This document shows positions 7,304 through 13,960 of a stretch of 22,816 nt of DNA, piece after piece. The DNA comes from DASVFB01 sp045806505 (GTDB lineage Bacteria > Actinomycetota > Thermoleophilia > Gaiellales > Gaiellaceae), in the NCBI GenBank assembly GCA_045806505.1, contig JBJMJE010000313.1:1-22816 (forward strand), read 5' to 3'. The notes under the pieces were generated by a model. It saw nothing but the letters and a program-made list of their open reading frames with translations. It was not told the origin of the DNA and ran no database searches. How positions within the stretch are numbered: the stretch's first letter is position 1; every line of letters begins with the position of its first letter. Position numbers and translations under genes: made by a program.

Positions 7304-8241
7304 AGGTCGATCTCTCGCCCGGCCCCGCGGTCTGCGGCTGCGCGCAGCACGAGCGCCGCGGCCGCCGCGTCCATGACGCCGACGCCGACGGACTTGTAGA
7401 CAGTGATCTGCTCCGCGTTCGTCCGGCCCGGGCGCTTCTCGGCCAGCACCTCGCCGAGCTCGGTCAGTCGCTCGCGGTCGATCCCGCGGAGGTCGTTGGC
7501 GCCGGCGGGGAACGGCGCGAGCACCGCGTCGCGCGACTCGACGAAGACAGCGGCGTCCGCGACCAGCGCGTGCTCCAGCTCCGCGCCCTCGGGATTGATC
7601 CCGACGGACGTCACATGCGTTCCCGGTGCGAGCCATTCGTGCCGCACGACGGGATCGGCTGCATGAGTCGTCGCACTGACGACATCCGCCCCCCGCACCG
7701 CCTCCTCGAAGGACTCGACGGCGACGCCGCCGACCTCCGTCGCGAGCGCCTCTGCTTTCGCTCGGTCGCGGCCGGCGATCCGGATCTCCTCGAACCCGCG
7801 GACTCGTGACACGGCCCGCGCGTGTGTCGCGGCCTGTACGCCCGTCCCGCAGACGGCGAGCACGCGTGCGTCCTCGCGCGCGAGCAGCCGTGCCGAGAGC
7901 GCCGATCCCGCCGCCGTCCGCGTGGCCGTGATGTATGTCCCGTCCATCAGCGCGGTCATCGACCCGCGCTCGGGATCGAAGACGGCAATCGCGGCCTGGT
8001 GCGTCGGAAGCTCGGTGCCTGCGTTCCCCTCGAACAACGTGACGAGCTTCGTCTCGAGGATGTTCGCGGACGGGAGATACGCGGGCATCACGCCGAGCAG
8101 ACCGTGTCCCGAGAGAGCAGCGACGCGCTGCGGCATCGACGCGCGCCCTTCGCTGAGATCGACGAACGCGTCCGCGAGCGCATCGAGGAGCGCGTCGAGG
8201 TCGAGCAGCGCCTCGACGTCTTCGCGCGTCAGGACGAGCAT
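7300..8241 (-). CDS. Ornithine cyclodeaminase / mu-crystallin family NAD(P)-dependent enzyme
   Basis: A 313-residue protein. K65 (LETKLVTLF) and R108 (YITATRTAAGSALSAR) match the substrate-carboxylate and catalytic positions of the family. GTGVQA at 132-137 is the dinucleotide-binding loop. Where ornithine cyclodeaminase has a catalytic Asp after 'TSVG', this protein reads VGINPEG with N216, so ornithine cyclisation is unlikely. An imine reductase, amino-acid dehydrogenase or other relative is more plausible (inference). The family includes alanine dehydrogenases, ketimine reductases and biosynthetic enzymes for opine-like compounds. It starts 2 bases after the epimerase stop and overlaps the next gene by GTGA. 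The neighbouring PLP enzyme suggests both act on an amino-acid-derived substrate. Confidence 0.85.
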   Translation of the reverse strand: MLVLTREDVEALLDLDALLDALADAFVDLSEGRASMPQRVAALSGHGLLGVMPAYLPSANILETKLVTLFEGNAGTELPTHQAAIAVFDPERGSMTALMDGTYITATRTAAGSALSARLLAREDARVLAVCGTGVQAATHARAVSRVRGFEEIRIAGRDRAKAEALATEVGGVAVESFEEAVRGADVVSATTHAADPVVRHEWLAPGTHVTSVGINPEGAELEHALVADAAVFVESRDAVLAPFPAGANDLRGIDRERLTELGEVLAEKRPGRTNAEQITVYKSVGVGVMDAAAAALVLRAAADRGAGREIDL

Positions 8242-8243
8242 CG

Positions 8244-9266
8244 TCAGGACACCTTCTTCAGCCAGCCGAGAGCCTGCTGGTTCCACGGAACGCGATGCGT
8301 GACGCCGGCGCCCTTCATGCGCGCACGGTTCGCTGCGTACCACTCGTAGTTCTCGACCAGCGTGTCGACGTTCGATTTCGCGGGGCGCCAACCGAGCAGC
8401 CGCTCCGCCTTCGACACGTCCACGAACGAGTCGCGCGACGCCGTCTTGTAATGCCACTCGCCGAGCGGCGACAGCCGCGCGAGCTCGAGCGTGCGCAGCG
8501 CGAGCTCGGCGGGGCGCGCCGGAACGGGGCGCAGGCGCGCCGCCGTTCGCGCGTGCGCGATCAGCGCCTCGAGGTCGCTGCGCACGGTGCCGAATTCCGT
8601 GGCGCCGGCGTTGAAGACCTCTCCGGCGACGTCGGCCTCGCACGCCCGCGCGACGGCGTCGACGAGGTCGTCGACCGCGAGGAGCTGGTAGCGGTTCTTC
8701 CCGTCGCCGAGGACGTAGATGCGGCGGCCGTCGTGGATCCAGTCGAAGAGGATCTCGAAGACGCCGAGGCGCTCGGGGCCGAGAAAGGTCTTCGGCCGGA
8801 TCACGACCCATTCGAGCGCCGATGCCTCGACCAGCCGCTCGCACGCGATCTTCGACTCCCCGTACGGCCCGACGCCGACGAGCGGCGCGTGCTCGTGCAG
8901 CGGATGCACCTTCGGCACGCCGTAGACGGCGGTCGACGAGATGTAGACGACGCGTCGCAGACGTGCGTCGCGTGCAGCGGCAAGCAGCGCCTTCGTGCCG
9001 TCGACGTTCACGGACATGATCTCGCGACGCGAGCTGCGGATCGGCAGCGCCGCGGCAGCGTGGATCAAGACGTCGGCGCCGTCGCACAGCTCGCGGGCGC
9101 GGGCGGCGTCGCGCATGTCTCCGCGCACCTCCGTGACGTCGCGCTCCACCGGATCGTCGATCGGTACGACGTCGAGCGTGCGGACGTCGCCGCCGCGCGC
9201 GGCGAAGAAGCGCGCGAGGTGCAGGCCGAGGAAGCCGGCGCCTCCGGAGATGGCGTACGTCGCTAT
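8244..9266 (-). CDS. NAD-dependent epimerase/dehydratase (extended SDR), apparent ATA start
   Basis: The protein (340 residues if begun at the ATA at 9266-9264) has the extended-SDR signature: GGAGFLG at residues 8-14, the DM-x-D adenine loop (50-53), IHAAA (68-72), and the catalytic S/T-Y-K set with ISST (109-112) and Y135-x3-K139. The RPKTFLGPERLG and NRYQLLAVDDLVDA segments fit nucleotide-sugar epimerases and 3-beta-HSD-like relatives. The Rossmann motif must be included, yet no ATG, GTG or TTG occurs in frame close before it. Only ATA (9266), ACG (9260) and ATC (9251) are near, with no clear Shine-Dalgarno. ATA overlaps the TAG of the copper gene by two bases (ATAG), as expected for coupled reading. 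The product is confident; the start is not. Confidence 0.8.
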   Translation of the reverse strand: MATYAISGGAGFLGLHLARFFAARGGDVRTLDVVPIDDPVERDVTEVRGDMRDAARARELCDGADVLIHAAAALPIRSSRREIMSVNVDGTKALLAAARDARLRRVVYISSTAVYGVPKVHPLHEHAPLVGVGPYGESKIACERLVEASALEWVVIRPKTFLGPERLGVFEILFDWIHDGRRIYVLGDGKNRYQLLAVDDLVDAVARACEADVAGEVFNAGATEFGTVRSDLEALIAHARTAARLRPVPARPAELALRTLELARLSPLGEWHYKTASRDSFVDVSKAERLLGWRPAKSNVDTLVENYEWYAANRARMKGAGVTHRVPWNQQALGWLKKVS

Positions 9267-10570
9267 CGGTGGACCGTAACGGCTTCGGTAGGCGGCGGCA
9301 GGGGCTGTGGCGGCGGCTTCGAGTCGACGAGCACGGCCGCGGCTAGCAGCACCGCCATCCCGACGGAGGCCTCGCCGAGCAGGCTGCGCGAGAGCTTGCC
9401 TGCAAGCGGGTGCCCGCGTTGCACGAGCGGCCGGCCGAACATGTGGTGCACGCCGCCCCACGCGAGCGCGAGCGACACGAGGCACAGCTTCACGAGCAGC
9501 ACGTGCCCGTAGTCCTGCGTCCACAGGTCGGACAGTCGCGGCAGGCGAAGGATGCTCAGGTACACGCCGGCGGCAACGAGCAGCGCGATGAGGACCGGCG
9601 CGAGCCGCGCGTAGCGCAGGAACGCCTGCTTCCGCTGCTCCGGCGCGAGCGGCCACACGACGAGCGCGAGTTGCACGAGGCCGCCGAGCCACAGGCATGC
9701 CGCGGACAGGTGCACCCAGTCCGCGAGCTCCGACCTCCACGACGAGCCCGCGTCGGCGGCCGAGTGTCCCGAGAGCGAGAGGCCCGACGCGAACCCGAGC
9801 GCGAGAGCGAACGCGAGCCACAGCAGAGCGCGCCGCTCGAGCAGCCACGCCAGGAACAGCGCCGCCGCGACGAGCGAGAACCCGAGCGTCATCGCGATGA
9901 ACGCGGCTCCGAATCGCGTCCCGCCCGCGACCGGCGAAAGATCCCCGTAGAGGAGGCGCGCGAACGGAAGCTGCAGCGCGTCCTCCGCGCGCAGAAGGAA
10001 CGCGGCGATGCCGACCTCGAGCACGGCCACGACGCCGAGCCCCGTCAACTTGTAGAAGCGCGACTCCGCGCGCGGCGGCAACGGCTCGCGGACGATCACG
10101 AGGCGGAAGCCGAGGCCGCCGATCAGCAGCATGAGCGCGAGGAAGTACGCCCAGCGGACAACGTGCTCCGTGCGCGTGGGCCCGGATGCGCCGTACGCCT
10201 CCGTCGGCGGCGGCGCCGCGACGCCGACGCCGAAGGTCCAGACGCCCGAGACGACGTGGCCGTCCGACGACACCGCGTGCCAGCGCACGGTGTACGCGCC
10301 GCGCGGCAGCGAGCGCACACGCGTCGACATCACGTGCGGATCGCCGTCGTTTTTCGTCGAGCCGGAGACGACAGTCCCCGATGCCGACTGGACGACGATC
10401 GAGTTCGGCAGCGCCTTCACGCCCTGGTCGAACCGCACCCACACGGTTCGCGGCGCCCGCTCGACGCGCTCCCGGTAGGACGGCTGTGTCGCGCGCACGC
10501 TCGCATGCGCGAAGGCGAGGCTCGGTGCGGCGAGCGCCAGGAGCGAGACGGCGACGAGCGCCTTTCTCAT
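9263..10570 (-). CDS. CopC-CopD fusion, copper-binding and copper-transport membrane protein
   Basis: A 435-residue protein. A signal peptide (1-21, ending SLAFA) leaves H22 as the first mature residue. With D103 and H105 (SSDGH), this gives the full Cu(II) histidine-brace site of CopC; the CopC beta domain covers about 22-118, with the typical YTVRWHAVSSDGHVVSG strand. From about residue 137 there are around eight membrane helices of the CopD family, with conserved His in LSGHSAAD, DWVHLSAACLWLGGL and VHHMFGR. Bacterial CopC/CopD (YcnJ-type) proteins bind periplasmic copper and move it across the membrane. The ATG overlaps the upstream stop (ATGA), and the TAG overlaps the presumed epimerase start. 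Upstream membrane genes are probable partners. Confidence 0.92.
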   Translation of the reverse strand: MRKALVAVSLLALAAPSLAFAHASVRATQPSYRERVERAPRTVWVRFDQGVKALPNSIVVQSASGTVVSGSTKNDGDPHVMSTRVRSLPRGAYTVRWHAVSSDGHVVSGVWTFGVGVAAPPPTEAYGASGPTRTEHVVRWAYFLALMLLIGGLGFRLVIVREPLPPRAESRFYKLTGLGVVAVLEVGIAAFLLRAEDALQLPFARLLYGDLSPVAGGTRFGAAFIAMTLGFSLVAAALFLAWLLERRALLWLAFALALGFASGLSLSGHSAADAGSSWRSELADWVHLSAACLWLGGLVQLALVVWPLAPEQRKQAFLRYARLAPVLIALLVAAGVYLSILRLPRLSDLWTQDYGHVLLVKLCLVSLALAWGGVHHMFGRPLVQRGHPLAGKLSRSLLGEASVGMAVLLAAAVLVDSKPPPQPLPPPTEAVTVHR

Positions 10571-11151
10571 CGGTGCGGCTGCCCGGCGAGCGGCGACAGG
10601 TGGCCGAAGACCGGCGCGAGGTCCCGGTCCGAGTAGAGCGCGACGGCGACGACGACGAACACGAGCGCAAAGCCGACGTTGGCCGCCGCCCAGCGTGGCC
10701 GCAGCGCGCGTGCAAGCGGGAACACCGCTCCGACGAGGAGCGTCCAGCCGAGGAAGTGGTGCAGGAACGACGACCGCTGGAAGAACCACGGGTTCTGCTC
10801 GTGCAGCAGGAATGCGACGGCCGAGACGACGAACGCGAGCGGCATACAGAGCCGCCACAGCGGGTTGTGCAGCTTCCCGCGCACGAGGCCGAGCTCTGCC
10901 GCCCCGGCGAACATCATCACCTGCGCCCACGCGCCGTGAGCGACCATGTGGATCGTCGAGTTCGTGAAGAACGTCATCACGGGCCACATGAAGACGCCCA
11001 TCCCGAACGTGAACGACGGCCACAGGTATGCGCGCCACTTGCGCCTGCGCCAGGCCTCCTCGCCGGCGACCGCCTCCGCGAGCAGAAACAGGCCCAGCAG
11101 CAAGAAGCCCGTCGCGAACATCCAGTGCACGTGTTCTGCGGGCGGCTGCAT
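10567..11151 (-). CDS. Histidine-rich polytopic membrane protein, probable copper-operon partner
   Basis: A 194-residue protein starting MQPPAEHVHWMFATGF; the ATG shares one base with the upstream stop (TGATG), which favours this start over an upstream in-frame one. About five to six hydrophobic helices are visible, with conserved-looking polar residues inside or next to them: EHVHW at the N-terminus, TFFTNSTIHMVAHGAW, LLHEQNPW and SSFLHHFLGW. The His and Met in helices could be metal or heme ligands, which suits the adjoining CopC-CopD gene. A distant likeness to TMEM45/DUF716 membrane proteins (EHxxH-type start) is possible but unproven. Its stop overlaps the CopC-CopD start by ATGA, so both are surely cotranslated. 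Confidence 0.75.
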   Translation of the reverse strand: MQPPAEHVHWMFATGFLLLGLFLLAEAVAGEEAWRRRKWRAYLWPSFTFGMGVFMWPVMTFFTNSTIHMVAHGAWAQVMMFAGAAELGLVRGKLHNPLWRLCMPLAFVVSAVAFLLHEQNPWFFQRSSFLHHFLGWTLLVGAVFPLARALRPRWAAANVGFALVFVVVAVALYSDRDLAPVFGHLSPLAGQPHR

Positions 11152-11414
11152 CAGGCGTCGAGGTCCTCGATCAACGGCCGCGCGACGAACAGGTGGAAGG
11201 CGAGGCCCGCGACCAGGATCCAGAGCGGCGGCTGGACGAAGAGCCACCAGAAGCTCTCCCCGTGCGGGTGCAGCAGCGTGATCCGCCACGGCTGCACGAT
11301 CGCCCAACCCACGCCGACGAGCGCCGTCAGCGGCCCGAGCAGGGACACGACCACCTGGCGCGCATTCAGCGACCGCGCGCGCGGCTCTACGTGTGTTGCA
11401 GTCTGGGTACTCAT
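11151..11414 (-). CDS. Small two-helix membrane protein
   Basis: An 87-residue protein (MSTQTATHVEPRARSLNARQ...). Two hydrophobic helices at about 20-41 (VVVSLLGPLTALVGVGWAIV) and 58-78 (FWWLFVQPPLWILVAGLAF) flank a short loop with HPHGES. No family recognised. The start is well supported by a GGAGGTG ribosome site just upstream, the strongest in this operon. Its stop overlaps the following ATG by one base. The strong ribosome site after a hairpin suggests it may be the first gene of a translational block carrying the copper genes. A subunit or assembly role for the downstream membrane proteins is a guess. Confidence 0.7.
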   Translation of the reverse strand: MSTQTATHVEPRARSLNARQVVVSLLGPLTALVGVGWAIVQPWRITLLHPHGESFWWLFVQPPLWILVAGLAFHLFVARPLIEDLDA

Positions 11415-11416
11415 TT

Positions 11417-11423
11417 CACCTCC
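11417..11423 (-). promoter_or_regulatory. Strong ribosome binding site GGAGGTG
   Basis: On the reverse strand GGGAGGTGAA directly precedes the ATG at 11414, nearly fully complementary to the 16S anti-SD. It decides the start of the 87-residue membrane protein. Confidence 0.7.
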
Positions 11424-11438
11424 CGAGTCGACCAACAA

Positions 11439-11456
11439 CCCGGGCGCGTGCCCGGG
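11439..11456 (-). terminator. Hairpin after the membrane-protein gene, possible weak terminator/attenuator
   Basis: CCCGGGC (11439-11445) and GCCCGGG (11450-11456) form a perfect 7-bp GC stem with a 4-base loop, three bases after the TAA of the gene ending at 11459. On the reverse strand it is followed only by TTGTTGG, so termination would be partial. It may reset transcription or protect the mRNA between the upstream pair and the copper genes. Confidence 0.45.
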
Positions 11457-11458
11457 GC

Positions 11459-12121
11459 TTAGGCGGGCGCGGGAGGAGGCCGCGACTCGAAGGCGAGGCC
11501 GAAGAGGCGGCGGGGCGGATCGCAGTCCGCGCGCGCGTGCGGCCCCGCGAACTGCGAGACGGTCCGCAGCAGCGAGCGCGCGGCGGCGGCGGCGTCCTCG
11601 GCGTAGCGCTCGTACTCGGAAAGCCAGCGGGAGACCGCGCCGAACAGCAACGCTACGAGCACCGACAGGACTGCGAAGACGCACAGCGCCGACGTATGGA
11701 GCCAGGGCGACATCAGCGGCCACCGTCCGGCCGCGAACCGCTCGGTGTCGGTCTGGACGAGATAGAAGCCCGCGGTGAGGCCGTACGCGATCGCCCAGCT
11801 GCGCACGGAGAGCTGGACTCGCATCCGCGGCGCCTCCTCGACGGGCGCGCCGACGCGGGCGAGCAGCCGCCGTGCGGCGCGCGCCGCCGCTCGCGCCTTG
11901 AGGAACCGCCACAGCAGCGCGGCGAGCATCAGCGCGATCGCGATCTTGACGCCGACGAGCAGGAACGGGTAGTACCTGGCGCCGCTGTAGCTCGGTGTCG
12001 GCACGTGGCGCCCCAGGTCGAGCCTGACGGTGAGGCTGCGGCCGGCGAGCTCGGCTGCGAGTGCGAGCAGCGCGAACGAGCCGAATCCGGCAAGGCGCCG
12101 GTGCGCGCGCGCGCGATCCAT
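11459..12121 (-). CDS. Membrane protein of unknown function, upstream of copper genes
   Basis: A 220-residue protein from the ATG at 12121 (MDRARAHRRLAGFGS...). An in-frame ATG at 12178 would add 19 residues but would overlap the gene ending at 12154; a GGAGAGG about 13 bases upstream favours 12121. About four membrane helices are seen: near residues 12-28, 50-70 (YYPFLLVGVKIAIALMLAALLW), 107-122 (SWAIAYGLTAGFYLV) and 140-162. An Ala/Arg-rich cytoplasmic segment follows the second helix, and the C-terminus ends in RPPPAPA after DCDPPRRLFGLAF. No family recognised. The genes downstream point to a role around copper or the cell envelope. Confidence 0.65.
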   Translation of the reverse strand: MDRARAHRRLAGFGSFALLALAAELAGRSLTVRLDLGRHVPTPSYSGARYYPFLLVGVKIAIALMLAALLWRFLKARAAARAARRLLARVGAPVEEAPRMRVQLSVRSWAIAYGLTAGFYLVQTDTERFAAGRWPLMSPWLHTSALCVFAVLSVLVALLFGAVSRWLSEYERYAEDAAAAARSLLRTVSQFAGPHARADCDPPRRLFGLAFESRPPPAPA

Positions 12122-12153
12122 ACCCGCAGTGTGCCTCTCCGAGCGGCTGCCGA

Positions 12154-12537
12154 TCAAACCAGAAGGGTCACGTGCCACTCGGGCACGAAACCCTCGCGGA
12201 GGCTGACGAGGAGGATTCGCTGCCAGCGGCCGAGGCAGAGCCGCCTCTCGGCGAACGGGATCCCTTCGGAACGCGTGCCGAGCAGGAGGCCGAGCAGTTG
12301 CTCGCGGCTCGCGGCCTCGAACGGGACGAGGCGCTCCAGGAGCGCGCCGACGTCGCGGAAGAAGCCGTCCTCACGCTCGTTGACGCGGATGAGGCCGTCA
12401 TCCCCGGCGGCGACGAACGCGATTCCGCTCGCGGAGTCGGCGGTCGAGACGGTGTGCGCGACCTCGTTCGTCACATCCACCACGACGAGCGACGGCAGGA
12501 CGCACGCGATGGAGTACGGGACCTCGACGCTCGTCAT
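12154..12537 (-). CDS. Small protein of unknown function
   Basis: A 127-residue protein from the ATG at 12537 (MTSVEVPYSIACVLPSLVVVDVT); an ATG at 12570 in the same frame is an alternative that would add 11 residues. The sequence alternates short beta-like segments (IACVLPSLVVVDV, GIAFVAAGDDGLIRV) and helices rich in Glu/Arg (REDGFFRDVGALLERLVPFEAASREQLL), without signal peptide or membrane helix, so it is probably a cytosolic alpha/beta protein. The C-terminal WQRILLVSLREGFVPEWHVTLLV looks like paired strands. No known domain was recognised. It is divergent from the STAS gene (76 bases) and 32 bases before the membrane-protein gene. Confidence 0.6.
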   Translation of the reverse strand: MTSVEVPYSIACVLPSLVVVDVTNEVAHTVSTADSASGIAFVAAGDDGLIRVNEREDGFFRDVGALLERLVPFEAASREQLLGLLLGTRSEGIPFAERRLCLGRWQRILLVSLREGFVPEWHVTLLV

Positions 12538-12560
12538 CGCTCGGCGGATCGTAGTGTCTG

Positions 12561-12582
12561 GTTGAATCACCCCGCAGGGTCT
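12561..12582 (+). promoter_or_regulatory. Possible SigB/SigF-type promoter for the STAS gene
   Basis: GTTG (12561-12564), a 12-base spacer and GGGTCT (12577-12582) loosely resemble the GTTT-N(12-15)-GGGTAT promoter of SigB/SigF-type stress sigma factors, which is notable because the downstream gene is an anti-anti-sigma factor. The match is imperfect and could be chance in this GC-rich DNA. Confidence 0.25.
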
Positions 12583-12613
12583 GGGGAACGGGTTTGAGGC
12601 GACGGAGGACTGA

Positions 12614-12976
12614 GTGAGCGACAGCGCTGGGTCGCACGACGAGCCGGTTGTCGGCGTCGAGGAACGCGGCGGTGCCGTGCTCGTGCGGCTGGCGGGCGAG
12701 CTCGACCTCTACAACGCGCATGTCGTGCGCGAGGCGCTCCTCGAGGCGACGGGGGGCAATCCGGAGCGGCTGGTCGTCGACCTTTCCGAGGTTTTGTTCA
12801 TGGACTCGACAGTGCTCGGGGTGCTCATCGAGTCGCGCAGCAAGCTCGCGAACCGGCGCGGCTTCCTCCTCGTCGCCCCGGGAGTCGAGACGCGGCGCGC
12901 GCTCGAGATCTCCGGGCTCGACAAGCACTTCGCCGTGCACGCTTCGCTCGACGAAGCCCTCGCCGCCTCGCTCTGA
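12614..12976 (+). CDS. STAS-domain anti-anti-sigma factor (SpoIIAA/RsbV family)
   Basis: A 120-residue single STAS domain. Key signs are VRLAGELDLYNA (25-35), the phosphorylation loop LFMDSTVLGVL with D64 and S65 in the position phosphorylated in SpoIIAA/RsbV, and the hydrophobic strand GFLLVAPG. Dephosphorylated proteins of this family bind an anti-sigma kinase and free a sigma factor. No anti-sigma kinase or sigma gene is in the window, so the partner must be elsewhere. The GTG start is fixed by a GGAGG at 12604-12608. The stop overlaps the ATG of the oxidoreductase gene (TGATG), so both are likely translated together. Confidence 0.9.
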   Translation: MSDSAGSHDEPVVGVEERGGAVLVRLAGELDLYNAHVVREALLEATGGNPERLVVDLSEVLFMDSTVLGVLIESRSKLANRRGFLLVAPGVETRRALEISGLDKHFAVHASLDEALAASL

Positions 12977-13896
12977 TGCGCGCCGCCCGAATCGCCGTGG
13001 TCGGCAGCGCTCCGGCGCCCGCGGACGTCGCGGCGCCCGAAGCAGGTGACCGCCACGTGCTCCACGTGCTCGCGGTCGCGCTCAACCCGCTGGATCTCGC
13101 CGTCGCCGCCGGCCGCTTCTACGGCGGCCATCCGCCGCTGCCGTACACGCCCGGCTCCGAGGCCGTCGCACGTGCGGCCGACGGCGCCCGCGTCTACGTC
13201 TTCGGCGATGGACTGGGCGTCGCCCGGGACGGGACGCTTGCGGAGCAGGCGACGGTTGCGTCCCACCGCCTCGTACCGGCGGACGCGGACGTCGAAGACG
13301 CGACGGCCGTCGCCCTCGGCATCGCGGGGATCATCGCATGGGATGCCCTCGAGCGAGCGCGGGTCGGCCCGGGCGACCGCGTCCTCGTTCTGGGCGCCAC
13401 CGGCACCGCCGGCAGCGTGGCGGTTCAGGGCGCCAAGCTGCGCGGCGCCGAGCGCGTCGTCGCCGTCGGCCGCGACCCCGGCCGGCTCGAGCGGGCGCGT
13501 GCGCTCGGAGCCGACGCGGCGGTGACCCTCGACGGCGACCTCGCCGCCGCGTTCCATCGCGAAGGGCCCACCGTCGTGCTGGACGCGCTCTGGGGAGCGC
13601 CGGTCGAGGCGGCGGTCGCGATAGCAGCGCAGGGAGCGCGAATCGTCCACTTCGGCCAATCCGCAGGCCCCGAAGCCACGTTCAAGTCCGCAGCGATCCG
13701 AGGCAAGGAGCTCGAGCTCCTGGGCCAATCGAACTTCGCACGGACGAAAGAAGAGCTACACGCGACCCACGCCGAGCTGCTGAGACGAGTGGAGGCGGGC
13801 GAGCTCGAGGTCGACTTCAAGAAGTTCGCCCTGGAGGACGTCGAAGAAGCCTGGACTCACCAGGCGAACGGCGGCAAAGCAGTCGTCGTCCTCTGA
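12976..13896 (+). CDS. Zinc-free MDR family NAD(P)H:quinone oxidoreductase-like protein
   Basis: A 306-residue medium-chain dehydrogenase/reductase. The N-terminal GroES-like half contains HVLAVALNPLDLAVAAGRF and PYTPGSEAV, the usual 'NP-x-D-x4-G...PG-E' pattern. The Rossmann half has VLVLGATGTAGSVAVQGAKLRGAERVVAVGRD (GATGTAG at about 139-145). No catalytic-zinc Cys/His pattern is present, which fits quinone oxidoreductase/zeta-crystallin relatives using NADPH. The C-terminal LEDVEEAWTHQANGGKAVVVL is typical. It is about 15-20 residues shorter than common family members, mainly in the N-terminal half. It is translationally coupled to the STAS gene, which hints that it belongs to the same stress response (inference). 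Confidence 0.88.
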   Translation: MRAARIAVVGSAPAPADVAAPEAGDRHVLHVLAVALNPLDLAVAAGRFYGGHPPLPYTPGSEAVARAADGARVYVFGDGLGVARDGTLAEQATVASHRLVPADADVEDATAVALGIAGIIAWDALERARVGPGDRVLVLGATGTAGSVAVQGAKLRGAERVVAVGRDPGRLERARALGADAAVTLDGDLAAAFHREGPTVVLDALWGAPVEAAVAIAAQGARIVHFGQSAGPEATFKSAAIRGKELELLGQSNFARTKEELHATHAELLRRVEAGELEVDFKKFALEDVEEAWTHQANGGKAVVVL

Positions 13897-13910
13897 CGCC
13901 CAAAGAAGGC

Positions 13911-13939
13911 GGCCGGACGCGCCGAAGGCCCGTCCGGCC
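13911..13939. terminator. Bidirectional hairpin between converging operons
   Basis: GGCCGGACG (13911-13919) and CGTCCGGCC (13931-13939) form a perfect 9-bp stem with an 11-base loop in the gap between converging stops at 13896 and 13961. On the minus strand it is followed by GCCTTCTTT, a moderately T-rich tail, so it best serves the ABC operon; on plus there is no T-tract. Confidence 0.65.
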
Positions 13940-13960
13940 TGTGCACGCGCGAGAAGCTCC

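Noticed and set aside
7304..7636. Upstream extension of the SRPBCC frame
   Set aside because: It overlaps the cyclodeaminase-family gene in another frame and is Arg-rich; the GTGA overlap at 7300-7303 gives a natural start.
9267..10715. N-terminal extension of the epimerase frame far into the copper gene
   Set aside because: The extension is Arg/Ala-rich shadow sequence of the CopC-CopD frame; the true protein begins just before GGAGFLG.
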